A DNA stretch of 64,000 nt. Origin: Gemmata massiliana (lineage in GTDB: Bacteria > Planctomycetota > Planctomycetia > Gemmatales > Gemmataceae). Below, piece by piece: positions 28,881-36,765 of this stretch. The notes below the pieces were generated by a model. That model saw nothing but the letters and a program-made list of their open reading frames with translations, did no database searches and was not told where the DNA came from. Position 1 is the stretch's first letter, and each line of letters begins with the position of its first letter. The position numbers were made by a program, and so were the translations under genes. Location: assembly GCF_901538265.1 (NCBI RefSeq), contig NZ_LR593886.1, positions 9,941,738-10,005,737 on the forward strand, in the 5' to 3' direction.

Positions 28881-29224
28881 CGCTCACCCTCCGCCGGCTC
28901 AGACAGCCCCGATCGGAAAAGTCAAAACGAAAAGCCCTCTAATCAATTATCGCTGCAAATTCTTCATAGAAGCGGGTATTTCTCGCGCGAACAGTGACGC
29001 CATACCTGAACCCTACAAGCCCAGCGCAAATTAACCGGCCCGGAACTCGCTCTCAAGTGCGAAGCCAAAGTGAGCAGCCCCGATCCGGTTGGGCATCGCG
29101 TGATTCGGCGAGTCCGTTCGCTACCCCCGACCGCGTTCATGTGACCTTCACTCGAACTTCGCCGTCCCCGAATTGGCCCCCCCCTACGTTAACGGCACTT
29201 CACCTGATGTATGGGGGGACCGCC
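28881..29224. other. Intergenic region between divergent genes
   Basis: About 340 bases. Translation of the plus-strand frame from 28994 gives a 77-residue extension of the following gene that has no protein character, so it is treated as non-coding. No hairpin or promoter is convincing; a GGGGGG run just before 29225 is the likely ribosome-binding site. Confidence 0.35.
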
Positions 29225-30139
29225 ATGCGTTGGATTTGTGCTCTGGTTATGGGTTCGTGCGCCGCTTTCGCGAGTGCGGCCGATCAACCCAAAGTCCTGC
29301 TGCCGTACACGAAGCCGACGCTGATTGCCCACCGCGGCGCGTCCGCGGACGCCCCCGAACACACGATCGCCGCCTACGAGCTGGCGCTCAAGCACGGGGC
29401 CGACTTCGTGGAACCGGACCTGCAATTGACCAAAGACGGCGTACTCGTGTGCCTGCACGATACGACCCTGGAACGGACGACGGACGTTGCCAAGGCGTAC
29501 CCGGACCGCGCAAAAGAAGTAAACGGCCGGAAGACGTGGCCGGTGGCCGAGTTCACGTGGGCCGAGATTCAGAAACTCGACGCCGGCTCGTGGAAGGGCG
29601 CCAAATTCGCCGGGGCACGCGTGGTGACGTTCCAACAAATGATCGACACCGTAAAAGGCAAGGCCGGCATCATTCCGGAAACCAAAGCCCCCGAGGTGTA
29701 CGGAAAGCTCGGACTGAATATGGAAAAGGCAGTCATGGAAGTGCTGAAAGCGAACAAGCTCGATACGCCCGGCGCGGACCCGAAGACCCCGGTCATCGTT
29801 CAGTCGTTCAGCGCGGCGAGCCTGAAAGTGTTGCGAAAAGACCACGGGTGCAAACTGCCGCTGGTATACCTCTTGGGGGCCGGCGAAACGTCCAAAGACG
29901 ACCTGAAGCGCGCCAAAGAGTTCGCCGACGGGATCGCGCCGAATAAGGCGCTGGTACTGGCCCGGCCGGGTCTGGTGGCGGACGCACACGAGCTGGGCAT
30001 GAGCGTGACCGTCTGGACGTTCCGCTCGGGTCAGACCGGGAAGTTCAAGTCCGTGCGCGAGGAGATGGCCCACTTCCTGAAGGAACTGAAAGTGGACGCT
30101 GTGTTCACCGACAACCCCGACCAGTTCCCAAAGGAGTAA
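29225..30139 (+). CDS. Exported glycerophosphodiester phosphodiesterase (GlpQ-like)
   Basis: 304 residues. ATG 29225 follows a purine-rich GGGGGG and starts a signal peptide cleaved after about residue 19 (AAFASAA). The GDPD TIM-barrel motifs are present: HRGA at 36-39, catalytic His36 and His78 (LHDTTLERT), and metal ligands Glu63 and Asp65. It hydrolyses glycerophosphodiesters from phospholipid turnover to glycerol-3-phosphate and an alcohol, probably in the periplasm. No Pho-type regulatory site or uptake gene is adjacent. A longer start at 28994 was rejected. Confidence 0.92.
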   Translation: MRWICALVMGSCAAFASAADQPKVLLPYTKPTLIAHRGASADAPEHTIAAYELALKHGADFVEPDLQLTKDGVLVCLHDTTLERTTDVAKAYPDRAKEVNGRKTWPVAEFTWAEIQKLDAGSWKGAKFAGARVVTFQQMIDTVKGKAGIIPETKAPEVYGKLGLNMEKAVMEVLKANKLDTPGADPKTPVIVQSFSAASLKVLRKDHGCKLPLVYLLGAGETSKDDLKRAKEFADGIAPNKALVLARPGLVADAHELGMSVTVWTFRSGQTGKFKSVREEMAHFLKELKVDAVFTDNPDQFPKE

Positions 30140-30179
30140 GGTCAACGCGGGTCTGTGGGTGTGTTGATGTAATCGAGGT

Positions 30180-30230
30180 ACAAACGCGGTGAGCGGTCGG
30201 GCATATTGTCCGACCGCTCACCGCGTTTGT
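30180..30230. terminator. 21-base-arm inverted repeat, bidirectional terminator
   Basis: Perfect 21-base arms (30180-30200 and 30210-30230) with a nine-base AT-rich loop. It lies between the convergent stops of the phosphodiesterase (30139) and the chemoreceptor (30247). The arms begin and end with ACAAA/TTTGT, so each strand has a short T-rich end. Confidence 0.8.
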
Positions 30231-30246
30231 GGGGCCGCAGTGCGAA

Positions 30247-32262
30247 CTAGAACTCGGTGAACCCACCGCTGTCACCGCCGAGCCGGTCGAGTTCGTGACC
30301 GCGCCCGTTCGAGTGCCCGCTGCTCATCGCGCGAGCCACTGCGGGGCGCGGCTTTTTGCTTGCAGCTTTCGCGCGGGGAGCCGGGGCACGTGCGGCTGTG
30401 CGCCCGTCGTTGCCGAGTTGGAACCGCGCGACGAGGTCGCGGAGCTGACCCGCCTGGTCCGTCAGAGCCTGAGCGGTGGCCGAGACTTCTTCGGTTTGTG
30501 AGGCATTTCGTTGGGTGACGGAGTCCATCTGTGAGACGGCCTTGTTGACCTGCTCGATGCCCACGGACTGCTCCTTGCCCGCCGCCGCGATCTCCGTGAT
30601 GATGTCCGTCACGCGCTTCACACTGGTCACGATGTCCCCAAGTGTGGACCCGGACTGGTTCACCAGCTCCGTGCCCGCGTCCACCTTCTTCACCGAGTCC
30701 TCGATCAGGGCCTTGATCTCCTTCGCGGACGTGGCACTGCGCTGTGCGAGGTTTCGGACTTCGGAGGCAACGACGGCGAACCCCCGACCTTGTTCGCCGG
30801 CCCGGGCCGCTTCCACCGCCGCGTTCAGGGCCAACAGGTTCGTCTGGAACGCGATCTCGTCAATGGTCGTGATGATGTCCGCGATCTTCTTCGAGGACTG
30901 GTTGATCTCGCTCATCGCCTCGACCGCGTTGCCCACCACGCGCCCCCCCTTCTCCGCGATGTCACGCGACGTGCTCGCCAACTGGCGCGCCTGTTGCGCA
31001 CTGTCCGAGTTCTGGCGCACCGTCGCCGTGATTTCTTCCAGCGTGCTCGCCGTCTCCTCCAGGCTACTCGCCTGCTCCTGAGCACCCGTCGAGATCTCGT
31101 CGCTGGCGTTAGATAGTTGCGAGGACGCTTCAGCGAGTTGTTCAGAGACTTCGCGCACGCCTTCCAGCGCCGTCCGCACCGAGGCTACAGCCGCGTTCAG
31201 GGCCACAGCCATCTGACCAACGGTATCGTCCCCCAAATCGGGCACTTCCTGGGTGAAGTTCCCCGCGGCCAGCGCGCTCACGGTAGCCGTGATCGTAGCG
31301 ACCTTCTGCTGCAGTTCTGCGGCTTGGGCGCGTTCGAGTTCGGCCTGCGCCCGGTTAGCAGCGGCCTCGCGCTCGACGCGCTCGCGCGTTTCCGTGGCCT
31401 CGCGCTCGACGCGCAAGCGGTCCTTTTCGACCTGGGCGCGTTCGGCTTCCTTGGCGGCCACGAGCGCCGCGATCGCCGTGTTCAGGGCCGCGGCCAGGCG
31501 CCCGACCTCGTCCTGGGAATCGATCTCGGCACGCTTCGACAGATCACCCTTCGCCACACCTTCGAGTATGGCCACCGTCTGCCCGAGTGGTCCGGTGACC
31601 GATGCGGATAAAACCAATCCGAGCCCAACCGCTACGAACACGGTCCCAGCGATGGTGCCCCAGAGCGTGCCCCGGGCGGACGCATACGTGCCGTTGGCTC
31701 GGGTTTCTTCATCTCGGGCGATCTCCTCCTGGACGCCGATGAGATCCTGCAGCACCTCGTTCATCCGGTTGGCCGTCTTCAGCTCCCGGAAAGCCGCGTC
31801 CGCCGCCTTGTCGTACTCGCGCCGGTCGGCCAACCCCATGATCTCCTCGTGGTCGCGTTTCCACTCGGTCAGTGCGGTTTGGAGCTGCTTCCAAATGACC
31901 GCTTCCTTCTCGATCATCGGAAGGGAGCCGTACCCCTTGAGCCCCTCGTTCGTCGACGCCCACCCGATACCCACGTGCTCGCGTGCGGTCCGCGCGCCCT
32001 GTTCGTCGCCCTTCAGACCGTATGCGATCATCGTGCGCTCGCCCCGCTGAATCCGGAGGGCGCCGGTCCGGGCCTTGTCGAGGTTGATAATGCTCGGGAC
32101 GAGGTTGGTGGCGGCGTTCACCTGGTACGTGCGGATCTCACTAAGTGCCCCGAGCGCTTCGTACCCAAGAAACGCACACCCCGACGCGATCAACAGGAAC
32201 CCGGCGATCAATCGGGGGCCGATACGGACCTTCATGAGCACGGCAATAACGGACTGAAGCAT
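30247..32262 (-). CDS. Methyl-accepting chemotaxis protein, HAMP-coiled coil-HAMP type
   Basis: 671 residues. Transmembrane helices near 17-38 and 207-230 flank a helical periplasmic sensor of about 165 residues. A HAMP domain ([16 protein letters not shown], then DSQDEVGRL) is followed by a long Glu/Arg-rich coiled coil (about 285-335) and a second HAMP-like unit. The signalling hub [20 protein letters not shown] and the glutamate-rich methylation helices are intact. The chain ends GGFTEF; the last five residues fit the x-[FYWH]-x-x-[FYWH] C-terminal CheR/CheB docking pentapeptide. Divergent from cheW, closely related to the MCP at 33302. Ligand unknown. Confidence 0.94.
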   Translation of the reverse strand: MLQSVIAVLMKVRIGPRLIAGFLLIASGCAFLGYEALGALSEIRTYQVNAATNLVPSIINLDKARTGALRIQRGERTMIAYGLKGDEQGARTAREHVGIGWASTNEGLKGYGSLPMIEKEAVIWKQLQTALTEWKRDHEEIMGLADRREYDKAADAAFRELKTANRMNEVLQDLIGVQEEIARDEETRANGTYASARGTLWGTIAGTVFVAVGLGLVLSASVTGPLGQTVAILEGVAKGDLSKRAEIDSQDEVGRLAAALNTAIAALVAAKEAERAQVEKDRLRVEREATETRERVEREAAANRAQAELERAQAAELQQKVATITATVSALAAGNFTQEVPDLGDDTVGQMAVALNAAVASVRTALEGVREVSEQLAEASSQLSNASDEISTGAQEQASSLEETASTLEEITATVRQNSDSAQQARQLASTSRDIAEKGGRVVGNAVEAMSEINQSSKKIADIITTIDEIAFQTNLLALNAAVEAARAGEQGRGFAVVASEVRNLAQRSATSAKEIKALIEDSVKKVDAGTELVNQSGSTLGDIVTSVKRVTDIITEIAAAGKEQSVGIEQVNKAVSQMDSVTQRNASQTEEVSATAQALTDQAGQLRDLVARFQLGNDGRTAARAPAPRAKAASKKPRPAVARAMSSGHSNGRGHELDRLGGDSGGFTEF

Positions 32263-32765
32263 AGTGACCGCCCCGGTGCGTGTAGGGACTCCGGTACCGA
32301 ACCGCGAAGTGCGTCGGCACCAAGAGATCCCAGTGCGAAGGGCAGCGCGCGACCGTATCCAATCGCCTCACTCCCACGCGAGCTCCGTGGGGGTTACCGC
32401 CAAATTTCGCTAGGGTTCTCCCCAGCTCTTATCGTGACTCCTCGGAGAAATTTGCGTTGCCACACTAAAATATTAGAAATACAGTAAAAATCATGCTATC
32501 ATCGGTTCGTAACTAAATGGCGCCTCAAACGTAGTTCACCTCGCTCCTTCATTTTGTTAAAACACGGTCGCCAAACGCTCTAATAAATCAGCGCCTTTTC
32601 GCGTTCTTTTTAACGCAAATTTTCCCAGGGAGTCACGATGATAGGTGAGCGCGTATGCCGGCGTCTCACAGTTGTGACCCGTTAAGGAGCCAGGGCGAAG
32701 GCCCGGGCCGGCAGCGGCGCATTTCCCTCGCATTACAGCACTTATCCTCGTGAGGAGAGGATCTC
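32263..32765. other. AT-rich divergent regulatory region with a 15-codon leader frame
   Basis: About 500 bases between the divergent chemoreceptor and cheW, AT-rich from 32450 to 32630. On the plus strand, GGGAG precedes a short frame of 15 codons (32638-32685), ending TAAGGAG, about 80 bases ahead of cheW. The cheW ribosome-binding site GAGGAGAGGA partly pairs with the CCTC just upstream (32750-32765 area), so it could fold into a small hairpin. These suggest a leader-controlled transcript, but this is speculative. Confidence 0.35.
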
Positions 32766-33251
32766 GTGGGCTCACTCGACTCACACGACAAAACCGAGCT
32801 CGTGGGCCACGGGAGCCAGTTCCTGGCGTTCCGATTGGGCGACGAAGAGTACGGGGTCGAGATCCTGCGCGTGCAGGAGATCAAGGGGTACTCGCGCATC
32901 ACCCCGCTACCCAACACCCCACCCGAGATGAAGGGCGTCATGAACCTTCGCGGGGCCGTGGTCCCGATCATGGACCTGCGTACCCGCCTGGGCATGCGCG
33001 AAGCCGAGTACACCGTGTTCACGGTCATCATCGTCGTCACCGTGGGCACCAAGATCGTGGGCCTGGTCGTGGACGCGGTGTCCGACGTGCTCAACGTGGA
33101 GCCCGACGAGAAGCTCCCGGCCCCGGACCTGGGCGCGGGCGTCGACACCTCGTTCCTCAACGGGATCGCACGCACCGGCGAGCGCCTCGTCTCGCTCCTC
33201 AACATCGACAAACTCGTCGGCAACGCCAACGAACCTTCACTCTCCGTGTAA
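32766..33251 (+). CDS. cheW: Chemotaxis coupling protein CheW
   Basis: 161 residues from a GTG at 32766, chosen because GAGGAGAGGA lies just upstream. The CheW fold is clear: [21 protein letters not shown], a loop [20 protein letters not shown], and DLRTRLG with [12 protein letters not shown]. It couples chemoreceptors to the CheA kinase at the cytoplasmic face of the membrane. It lies 50 bases upstream of a chemoreceptor on the same strand and probably shares its transcript. No cheA, cheR or cheB is in the window. Confidence 0.95.
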   Translation: MGSLDSHDKTELVGHGSQFLAFRLGDEEYGVEILRVQEIKGYSRITPLPNTPPEMKGVMNLRGAVVPIMDLRTRLGMREAEYTVFTVIIVVTVGTKIVGLVVDAVSDVLNVEPDEKLPAPDLGAGVDTSFLNGIARTGERLVSLLNIDKLVGNANEPSLSV

Positions 33252-33301
33252 CTCAACGAGCGCTCTGCAGGGCGCCCAACAACGCTACAGGACCGCGTCC
33301 A

Positions 33302-35314
33302 ATGCCCGAATCGTTGCTTACCGCACTGATGAAATTCCGCATCGGTCCCCGACTCATCGCCGGCTTCCTGGCGCTCGCGGCCGGGGCCGCGTTCCTCGGG
33401 TACACGGCCCTGGGCGCGCTCAGCCAGATCCGCGAGTTCCAGATGAACGCGGCGACCGATCTCGTCCCGGGCCTTGTCAACCTCGACAAGATCCGGGCCG
33501 GCGCCCTCCAATCGCAGCGCGCGGAGCGCGGGCTCGTGCTGTTCGGCCAGGTCGGGGACGAGCCGAACTACCGGTCCGTTCGCGCGAACCTCGATGCCGG
33601 GTTGAAGTCGATCGAGGAGGGACTTAAGGGATACGGCTCGAGCCCGATGACACCTAAAGAGGCGACGAACTGGAAAGACCTCCAAGCCGCATTCGCGGAT
33701 TGGAAGAGGGATCAGGAAGACGTCGTCGCCTGCTCCGAGCGGCGCGAGTTCAAGAAAGCTCAGGACGCGGTCGCGCGCGAACTCAAGACCGCGGCCCGGC
33801 TGAACCAGACGCTGCAGGAACAAATCAAGATCCAAGAAGAAACCGCCAAAGAACAAGAGACCCAGGCCAACAGCACGTATGCGTCGGCGCGATTCACGCT
33901 CTTCACGACCATCGCCGTGTGCGTCGTCGTTTCGATCGGTCTCGGGTTGGTTTTGTCCGCGTCGGTCACCGGCCCACTGGGGAAAACCGTGAGCGTTCTT
34001 GAAGGCGTGGCGAAGGGTGACCTGTCGAAGCGCGCTGAGATCGATTCCCAGGACGAGGTCGGGCGCCTGGCCGCCGCCCTCAACACCGCGATTGCGGCGC
34101 TCGTGGCCGCCAAGGAAGCCGAACACGCCCAGGTTGAAAAAGATCGCCTGCGCGCCGAGCGCGAGGCCGCAGAGGTTCGGGAGCGCGCCGAGCGCGAGGC
34201 CGCAGAAACGCGAAAGCGCGCCGAGCACGAACTGGCCCGCGCCACCGAACTACAGCGCAAAATAGGCTCGGTCACGACCTCGGTAACGGCCCTGGCTGCG
34301 GGCGACTTCACACAAGAGGTTCCGAACCTGGGAACCGACGAAGTCGGCCAGATGGCCTCGGCCCTCAACAAGGCCGTGGTTTCCGTGCGGACGGCCCTCG
34401 AAGGGGTGCGCGAAGTATCCGAGCAACTCGCGGATGCCTCGGGTCAACTGTCCTCGGCGAGCGACGAGATCTCGACAGGCGCGCAGGAGCAAGCGTCGAG
34501 CCTCGAGGAGACGGCGAGCACGCTCGAGGAGATCACGGCGACGGTGCGCCAGAACTCGGACAGCGCGCAACAGGCCCGGCAGTTGGCGAGCACGTCGCGT
34601 GACATTGCGGAGAAGGGGGGCCGCGTGGTGGGCAACGCAGTCGAGGCGATGAGCGAGATCAACCAGTCCTCGAAGAAGATCGCGGACATCATCACGACCA
34701 TTGATGAGATCGCGTTCCAGACGAACCTGTTGGCGCTGAACGCGGCGGTGGAGGCGGCACGGGCCGGGGAGCAGGGGCGCGGGTTCGCGGTCGTCGCGTC
34801 CGAAGTGCGCAACCTCGCCCAGCGCTCCGCGACCGCAGCGAAGGAGATCAAGTCATTGATTGAGGATTCGGTGAAGAAGGTGGACGCGGGCACCGAACTC
34901 GTGAACCAGTCCGGTTCGACGCTGGGTGACATTGTGACCAGTGTGAAGCGGGTGACGGACATCATCACCGAGATCGCGGCCGCGGGTAAGGAGCAGTCCA
35001 CCGGCATCGAGCAGGTCAACAAGGCCGTCTCACAGATGGACTCCGTCACCCAGCGCAACGCCTCACAGACCGAAGAGATGTCCGCGACGGCGCAAACGCT
35101 GACGGACCAGGCAAGTCAACTCCGCGACCTCATCGCGCGGTTCAAACTCAGTGAGCACGGGCACCCTACCCCGCGCACCACACACCGGACCAAAGCCCCG
35201 GCGACCAAACCCCGCCCCGCCGTCGCCAAGGCTCTCAAGAGCGGCCACGCCAACGGCAACGGGCGCAAGCACGAACTCGATCAGCTCGGTGGCGACGGGT
35301 TCACCGAGTTCTAA
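33302..35314 (+). CDS. Methyl-accepting chemotaxis protein, HAMP-coiled coil-HAMP type
   Basis: 670 residues starting at ATG 33302; the frame is open back to 32750 but that part lies in cheW. It is a paralogue of the divergent receptor at 30247: two membrane helices (about 17-40 and 205-230), helical periplasmic sensor, HAMP, a charged coiled coil ([20 protein letters not shown]), a second HAMP and the canonical hub [20 protein letters not shown]. It ends GDGFTEF, again a candidate CheR/CheB docking pentapeptide (GFTEF). AGGA lies about nine bases upstream. The following hairpin terminates the cheW-MCP transcript. Confidence 0.94.
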   Translation: MPESLLTALMKFRIGPRLIAGFLALAAGAAFLGYTALGALSQIREFQMNAATDLVPGLVNLDKIRAGALQSQRAERGLVLFGQVGDEPNYRSVRANLDAGLKSIEEGLKGYGSSPMTPKEATNWKDLQAAFADWKRDQEDVVACSERREFKKAQDAVARELKTAARLNQTLQEQIKIQEETAKEQETQANSTYASARFTLFTTIAVCVVVSIGLGLVLSASVTGPLGKTVSVLEGVAKGDLSKRAEIDSQDEVGRLAAALNTAIAALVAAKEAEHAQVEKDRLRAEREAAEVRERAEREAAETRKRAEHELARATELQRKIGSVTTSVTALAAGDFTQEVPNLGTDEVGQMASALNKAVVSVRTALEGVREVSEQLADASGQLSSASDEISTGAQEQASSLEETASTLEEITATVRQNSDSAQQARQLASTSRDIAEKGGRVVGNAVEAMSEINQSSKKIADIITTIDEIAFQTNLLALNAAVEAARAGEQGRGFAVVASEVRNLAQRSATAAKEIKSLIEDSVKKVDAGTELVNQSGSTLGDIVTSVKRVTDIITEIAAAGKEQSTGIEQVNKAVSQMDSVTQRNASQTEEMSATAQTLTDQASQLRDLIARFKLSEHGHPTPRTTHRTKAPATKPRPAVAKALKSGHANGNGRKHELDQLGGDGFTEF

Positions 35315-35324
35315 ACGCGCACTC

Positions 35325-35372
35325 GAACGAACGCGACCGGCGGACCAATTGGCCCGCCGGTCGCGTTCGTTC
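35325..35372 (+). terminator. 19-base-arm inverted repeat after the chemoreceptor
   Basis: Arms 35325-35343 and 35354-35372 are perfect complements with a ten-base loop. It starts 11 bases after the chemoreceptor stop. No U-tract follows, but the stem strength and position fit termination. Confidence 0.72.
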
Positions 35373-35450
35373 ATCAACGGACAGATTGTAACACCTCATC
35401 GAAATGATGTGGGACGCACTGTAATTCGATTTCTTATCCCAGAAATGACG

Positions 35451-35476
35451 CAAGCCCTGGAAGGTTCCAGGGCTTG
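35451..35476 (-). terminator. Hairpin downstream of the tRNA-Ala fragment
   Basis: Twelve-base perfect arms (35451-35462 and 35465-35476) with a two-base loop. On the minus strand it begins six bases after the end of the tRNA fragment, where a tRNA terminator would lie. This supports the sequence left of 35482 as the original downstream flank of a tRNA gene. Confidence 0.5.
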
Positions 35477-35481
35477 TTCGA

Positions 35482-35526
35482 GGTGGAGGTGAGGAGAGTT
35501 GAACTCCTGACCTCTTGAATGCCATT
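35482..35526 (-). tRNA. 3' fragment of tRNA-Ala(GGC), probable left attachment site of the integrated element
   Basis: Read on the minus strand: anticodon loop ATGGCAT (anticodon GGC), 3' anticodon stem TCAAG, variable AGGTC, T-arm AGGAG-TTCAACT-CTCCT, acceptor CACCTCC and ACC. The required 5' half (GGAGGTG acceptor, D-arm, CTTGA stem) is missing; identity to a tRNA stops in the anticodon stem, where tyrosine integrases commonly cross over. Since the 3' flank stays with the host in such events, the element lies to the right. The intact tRNA should be at the other end, beyond the window. The function as an att site is an inference. Confidence 0.65.
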
Positions 35527-35804
35527 CTTGATATTACGTACACTATAATTGGCGTAATTCTTTACCGGCAGGCTGTTTACAACAAATCTCGCGTAAAGTT
35601 AAGAAAAAGAGCACAACGGCAAAATGTCAGGCATTTTGGGTATCCCACTCCTGAGATCGGGGTAGTTACCCGCCTCGACGAGCGTTCACTTCTTCGGCTT
35701 CTTGCCGCTCTCTTCCTCCCACGGCGCCGTGGGCACGTCCAGCCCCTTCTTCGCCTCGGTTTGGATCAGACCGAGCAAGTACCAGAGCACCGGCTGACGT
35801 GCCG
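35527..35804. other. AT-rich boundary region inside the presumed left end
   Basis: The stretch to about 35650 is markedly AT-rich and carries several copies of TTTAC/GTAAA, which could be arm-type integrase sites. On the minus strand from about 35797 to 35690, a 33-codon stretch beginning with GTG reads VLWYLLGLIQTEAKKGLDV and then runs on to a lysine-rich end (EEESGKKPKK). This looks like a protein remnant or micro-protein. No complete gene is called. Confidence 0.35.
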
Positions 35805-36035
35805 ATGTCCGAATGCGACTGCCCGAAGTGCCGTCGGTTCGAGGCGCCGACCGACGCCGTGGGCGTGCTGGTCAGGGTCGATGTCTGAGTCGAGTTCGCG
35901 GAGCCATACCACGGGTTCAAGGGTGGCACGGTCATTGCAATCAATCGCGGTATCCACAGCCCGGTCGCCGTCGTAGAGGTATACCCGGGCCAGAAGACCG
36001 ATACGCTCTGCCGCCAGTTACACATTGTCGTCTAA
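35805..36035 (+). pseudogene. Small phage-like gene interrupted by an in-frame TGA
   Basis: ATG at 35805 opens a frame reading MSECDCPKCRRFEAP, then GVLVRVDV, a TGA at 35886-35888, and continues in the same frame with VEFAEPYHGFKGGTVIAI through RGIHSPVAVVEVYPG to TAA at 36033. Both sides have clear protein character, so this is one gene of about 76 codons with a nonsense mutation. The CxCPxC-like start suggests a small metal-binding protein. Readthrough is possible but unproven; decay is the simplest reading. Confidence 0.6.
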
Positions 36036-36172
36036 CCCCGAACGCGGCGGGCGGGACCGGGGTGGTTATTCCCCTCACGACCACCACGGGCGAGCACCCC
36101 AGCTCGACGGCACTACCCGAATGCCGTTCTCCGCCCGCCGTCATTTTCTAACTCCAAGCACACAGGTGCCCA

Positions 36173-36469
36173 ATGTTGTTTCCGATCAAGCATGCCACCT
36201 GGCAACAACTCCGCGTCCTGGCCCGCGCAAAGGGCAAACCCGTCCTCGGGCGCGATATCCGGATCGTGCCGACACGCTTCACGAAGTCGGGCGAGTTCCT
36301 CGACGAACTGATTGAGGCGGGCTTAATCGAACGAGCCGAGGGGAAGCCCATTGCAGGGAACGAACCGGAGCAGTTCCGCGTGCGATACACGCTCACGGAG
36401 AAGGGCCGCCACGCCGCGGAGTACGGCGAGTACGAGCGCGTGCGCCAGCCCCAACAGACTGCCGGCTGA
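36173..36469 (+). CDS. Small winged-helix-like protein
   Basis: 98 residues with the look of a winged-helix DNA-binding fold: SGEFLDELIEAGLIERAEG, followed by FRVRYTLTEKGRHAAEYG, which matches the recognition helix and wing of MarR/phage-type regulators. AGGTG lies just upstream of the ATG. It lies between the tRNA fragment and the chemoreceptor. It could be a regulator of the element, or a phage accessory protein; the family is not certain. Confidence 0.6.
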   Translation: MLFPIKHATWQQLRVLARAKGKPVLGRDIRIVPTRFTKSGEFLDELIEAGLIERAEGKPIAGNEPEQFRVRYTLTEKGRHAAEYGEYERVRQPQQTAG

Positions 36470-36698
36470 CGCAAGATGCGTCCTCGGTTGCCCTTACGAA
36501 GAAAGGCAGCCGGGGACGCTGCTTATCTCATACGAGATCGCGTTGGATGACGCACTCAGATTTTCCAGCCGGTGGGTGCCCGATCTAAATCCAATGGTCA
36601 ATAGGAATTATATTTCTCACGCAGAATCGAGCCAGTAGGCGCTGGGCGTCCTTGCTCAATGTCGATCAATTTGTTGGAACGGAGGAATAATTGGCGGC

Positions 36699-36727
36699 TT
36701 GATCTCAGATTCGTGCTAGAAAATAAT
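36699..36727 (+). promoter_or_regulatory. Candidate sigma70-type promoter of the third chemoreceptor
   Basis: TTGATC at 36699-36704, a 17-base spacer and AATAAT at 36722-36727, about 40 bases before the chemoreceptor ATG. The surrounding 36470-36765 contains no gene and is AT-rich at its right half. Planctomycete promoter consensus is poorly defined, so this is tentative. Confidence 0.4.
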
Positions 36728-36765
36728 GCCCCCCGCCGTGCTGCACACGTTAGGACAGCCTTCCC

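Noticed and set aside
35690-35797. A 33-codon GTG frame on the minus strand (VLWYLLGLIQTE...)
   Set aside because: Protein-like, but short, without a convincing start signal and partly antisense to the broken gene; kept only as a note on the region.
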